From positions 1 through 6,517 of the forward strand of contig JABDQX010000031.1 of the NCBI GenBank assembly GCA_013042035.1: 6,517 bases of DNA, read 5' to 3'. The notes beneath the pieces are model-generated. The model saw nothing but the letters and a program-made list of their open reading frames with translations, made no database searches and had not been told where the DNA came from. Source of the DNA: Gammaproteobacteria bacterium (lineage in GTDB: Bacteria > Pseudomonadota > Gammaproteobacteria > HK1). Both the position numbers and the translations under genes were made by a program. Shown here piece by piece: positions 5,520 to 6,517 of the stretch. The number at the start of each line of letters is the position of its first letter. Position 1 is the first letter of the stretch.

Positions 5520-5941
5520 CTTTCTTCTACTTGTTTCCGCAGAAATTCCTGAACAATTGTCGATATACGATCTGTATCGACCATTTCACATTCCCACACA
5601 ACCAGCACACGCCATCCCATATCCCGCAATTGCCGCTGTTTGCATAAATCCCTTTTCCTGTTTTCTTCCAGCTTCGGCTCCCAAAAATCCAGTTTCGATT
5701 TCGGTAGTCTTGCAAGCTTACAGTCCTTGTGACGATGCCAGAAACAGCCGTGCATGAAAATCACCGCGCGTCTTGAGGGAAATACCAAATCTGGCTTTCC
5801 GGGTAATTTTCCAACATGTAGGCGATAGCGGAATCTCATTCCGTGCACGAGACGGCGAAGCTTCATTTCCGGGACCGATCCCGTGCCCCGAATAAGGGAC
5901 ATTCGCTTGCTTCGCTCTTTTCGGGATAGCGTATCCGTCAT
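5516..5941 (-). CDS. vsr: Very short patch repair endonuclease
   Basis: A 141-residue Vsr protein. It nicks DNA 5' of the T in T:G mismatches created when 5-methylcytosine deaminates, starting repair back to C:G. Residues match E. coli Vsr closely by position: Glu25, Asp51 in LPGKPDLVF, and His64 and His69 in the FMHGCFWHRH segment. Candidate zinc ligands are Cys66, His71, Cys74 and Cys118 (VVWEC). Position 63, Thr in E. coli, is Met here. The ATG at 5941 is chosen because it gives the family N-terminus (TLSRKERSKRMSLIRG) and has GGAG seven bases upstream. An ATG at 5962 is a longer alternative. It is the first gene of a V-M-R operon and so presumably repairs the mutagenic side-effect of the methyltransferase encoded next, at that enzyme's target. 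The gene lies 65 bases after pstC on the same strand, with no clear promoter between. Confidence 0.95.
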   Translation of the reverse strand: MTDTLSRKERSKRMSLIRGTGSVPEMKLRRLVHGMRFRYRLHVGKLPGKPDLVFPSRRAVIFMHGCFWHRHKDCKLARLPKSKLDFWEPKLEENRKRDLCKQRQLRDMGWRVLVVWECEMVDTDRISTIVQEFLRKQVEER

Positions 5942-6006
5942 GATTTCGCTCCGAGAAATCATCATGTAATTTCTTCCCCACCGCGCTGGAGACGGCAAAT
6001 GGGAAT

Positions 6007-6517
6007 TTATTCGTATTGCTCCCGATATTTCCGAACCACATGCAGTGCAATGATGTTAAGAATGAGCGTCACCACGAACAGCGACAGGCCCAGGGCAAAT
6101 GCCGCCAGGGTCTTTGGGCTGTCGAATTCCTGATCGCCGACCAGCAAGGTTACGATCTGCACCGTGACGGTGGTCACGGCCTCCAGAGGATTGGCCGTGA
6201 GATTGGCGGACAGCCCGGCGGCCATCACTACGATCATGGTCTCGCCGATGGCGCGGGATACCGCCAGCAATACACCGCCGACAATGCCCGGCAGGGCAGC
6301 GGGTATCAGTACGCGCCGAATCGTTTCCGAGGGGGTCGCGCCGAGGGCGAGCGATCCATCGCGCATGGCCTGGGGAACGGCATTGATGACATCGTCCGAC
6401 AGGGAGGAAACAAAGGGGATAATCATGATGCCCATCACCAACCCGGCGGCCAGTGCGCTTTCGGACGCCACATTCAGGCCGAGCCAGGTGCCGGCGTCGC
6501 GGATGAGCGGTGCCACG
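6007..6517 (-). CDS. pstC: Phosphate ABC transporter permease PstC, C-terminal part (5' end outside window)
   Basis: The last 169 residues of an inner-membrane permease of the PstSCAB high-affinity phosphate importer; the frame enters from the window edge, so no start codon is present. A membrane segment near 20-40 is followed by the EAA-type cytoplasmic loop that contacts the ATPase PstB (about 52-77: DGSLALGATPSETIRRVLIP), then SRAIGETMIVVMAAG (87-101). A last membrane helix (about 137-160) precedes the basic tail ending KYREQYE. The periplasmic ANLTANPLEAVTTVTVQIVT segment and this tail point to PstC rather than PstA, of the longer proteobacterial type. GC is high. In the usual order pstA follows directly, but here vsr does, and no other pst gene occurs in the window. 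Confidence 0.85.
   Translation of the reverse strand, partial: VAPLIRDAGTWLGLNVASESALAAGLVMGIMIIPFVSSLSDDVINAVPQAMRDGSLALGATPSETIRRVLIPAALPGIVGGVLLAVSRAIGETMIVVMAAGLSANLTANPLEAVTTVTVQIVTLLVGDQEFDSPKTLAAFALGLSLFVVTLILNIIALHVVRKYREQYE

Noticed and set aside
5942..6006. Controller (C) protein gene or C-box for the R-M system
   Set aside because: The 65-base gap before vsr holds no small helix-turn-helix gene and no clear paired C-box. None is found elsewhere beside the operon either.

Overview
The window looks like an accessory stretch of a Pseudomonadota (probably gammaproteobacterial) chromosome. That assignment is an inference from gene types: a PstC ending in KYREQYE, a YhbS-like GNAT, a PAPS-type sulfotransferase, a DUF4351/Rpn remnant, a PIN/Phd toxin-antitoxin pair and a Vsr-linked restriction-modification (R-M) system. 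No gene allows a firm genus call. Base composition is uneven. Hand-counted 60-base stretches give about 38-42% GC inside the R-M genes (3901-4020, 4801-4860, 5101-5160) against about 67% in pstC (6301-6360) and up to about 77% in the sulfotransferase (2101-2160).

Left part (1-735): a short promoter/operator region with nested palindromes drives a toxin-first pair, a PIN-domain (VapC-type) ribonuclease followed by a Phd/YefM-type antitoxin with an ATGA overlap. The predicted transcription start is almost on the toxin ATG, so the message may be leaderless. Middle part (735-2680): an inverted repeat separates this pair from two convergent genes on the minus strand. These are a sulfotransferase-family protein and, overlapping its 3' end, an unrecognised protein with octapeptide tandem repeats and a single C-terminal membrane helix (tail-anchored layout). 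A short intergenic region carrying an inverted repeat separates the sulfotransferase from a divergent GNAT acetyltransferase (2682-3206).

The centre (3211-3610) holds a 175-bp element with near-perfect 15-bp terminal inverted repeats. The whole element is an imperfect palindrome, so it looks like a non-coding hairpin MITE. It abuts and truncates the C-terminal remnant of an Rpn-family (DUF4351) gene.

Right part (3679-5941, minus strand): a compact V-M-R operon. A Vsr mismatch endonuclease, a C5-cytosine methyltransferase and an Eco29kI-like GIY-YIG restriction endonuclease are joined by 4-bp stop/start overlaps. By family resemblance the target may be CCGCGG. The operon begins 65 bases downstream of the 3' end of pstC (partial, 6007-6517), in the same direction. 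No pstA or pstB follows anywhere in the window, so the cassette sits where the pst operon would be expected to continue. I see no tRNA, rRNA or CRISPR array.
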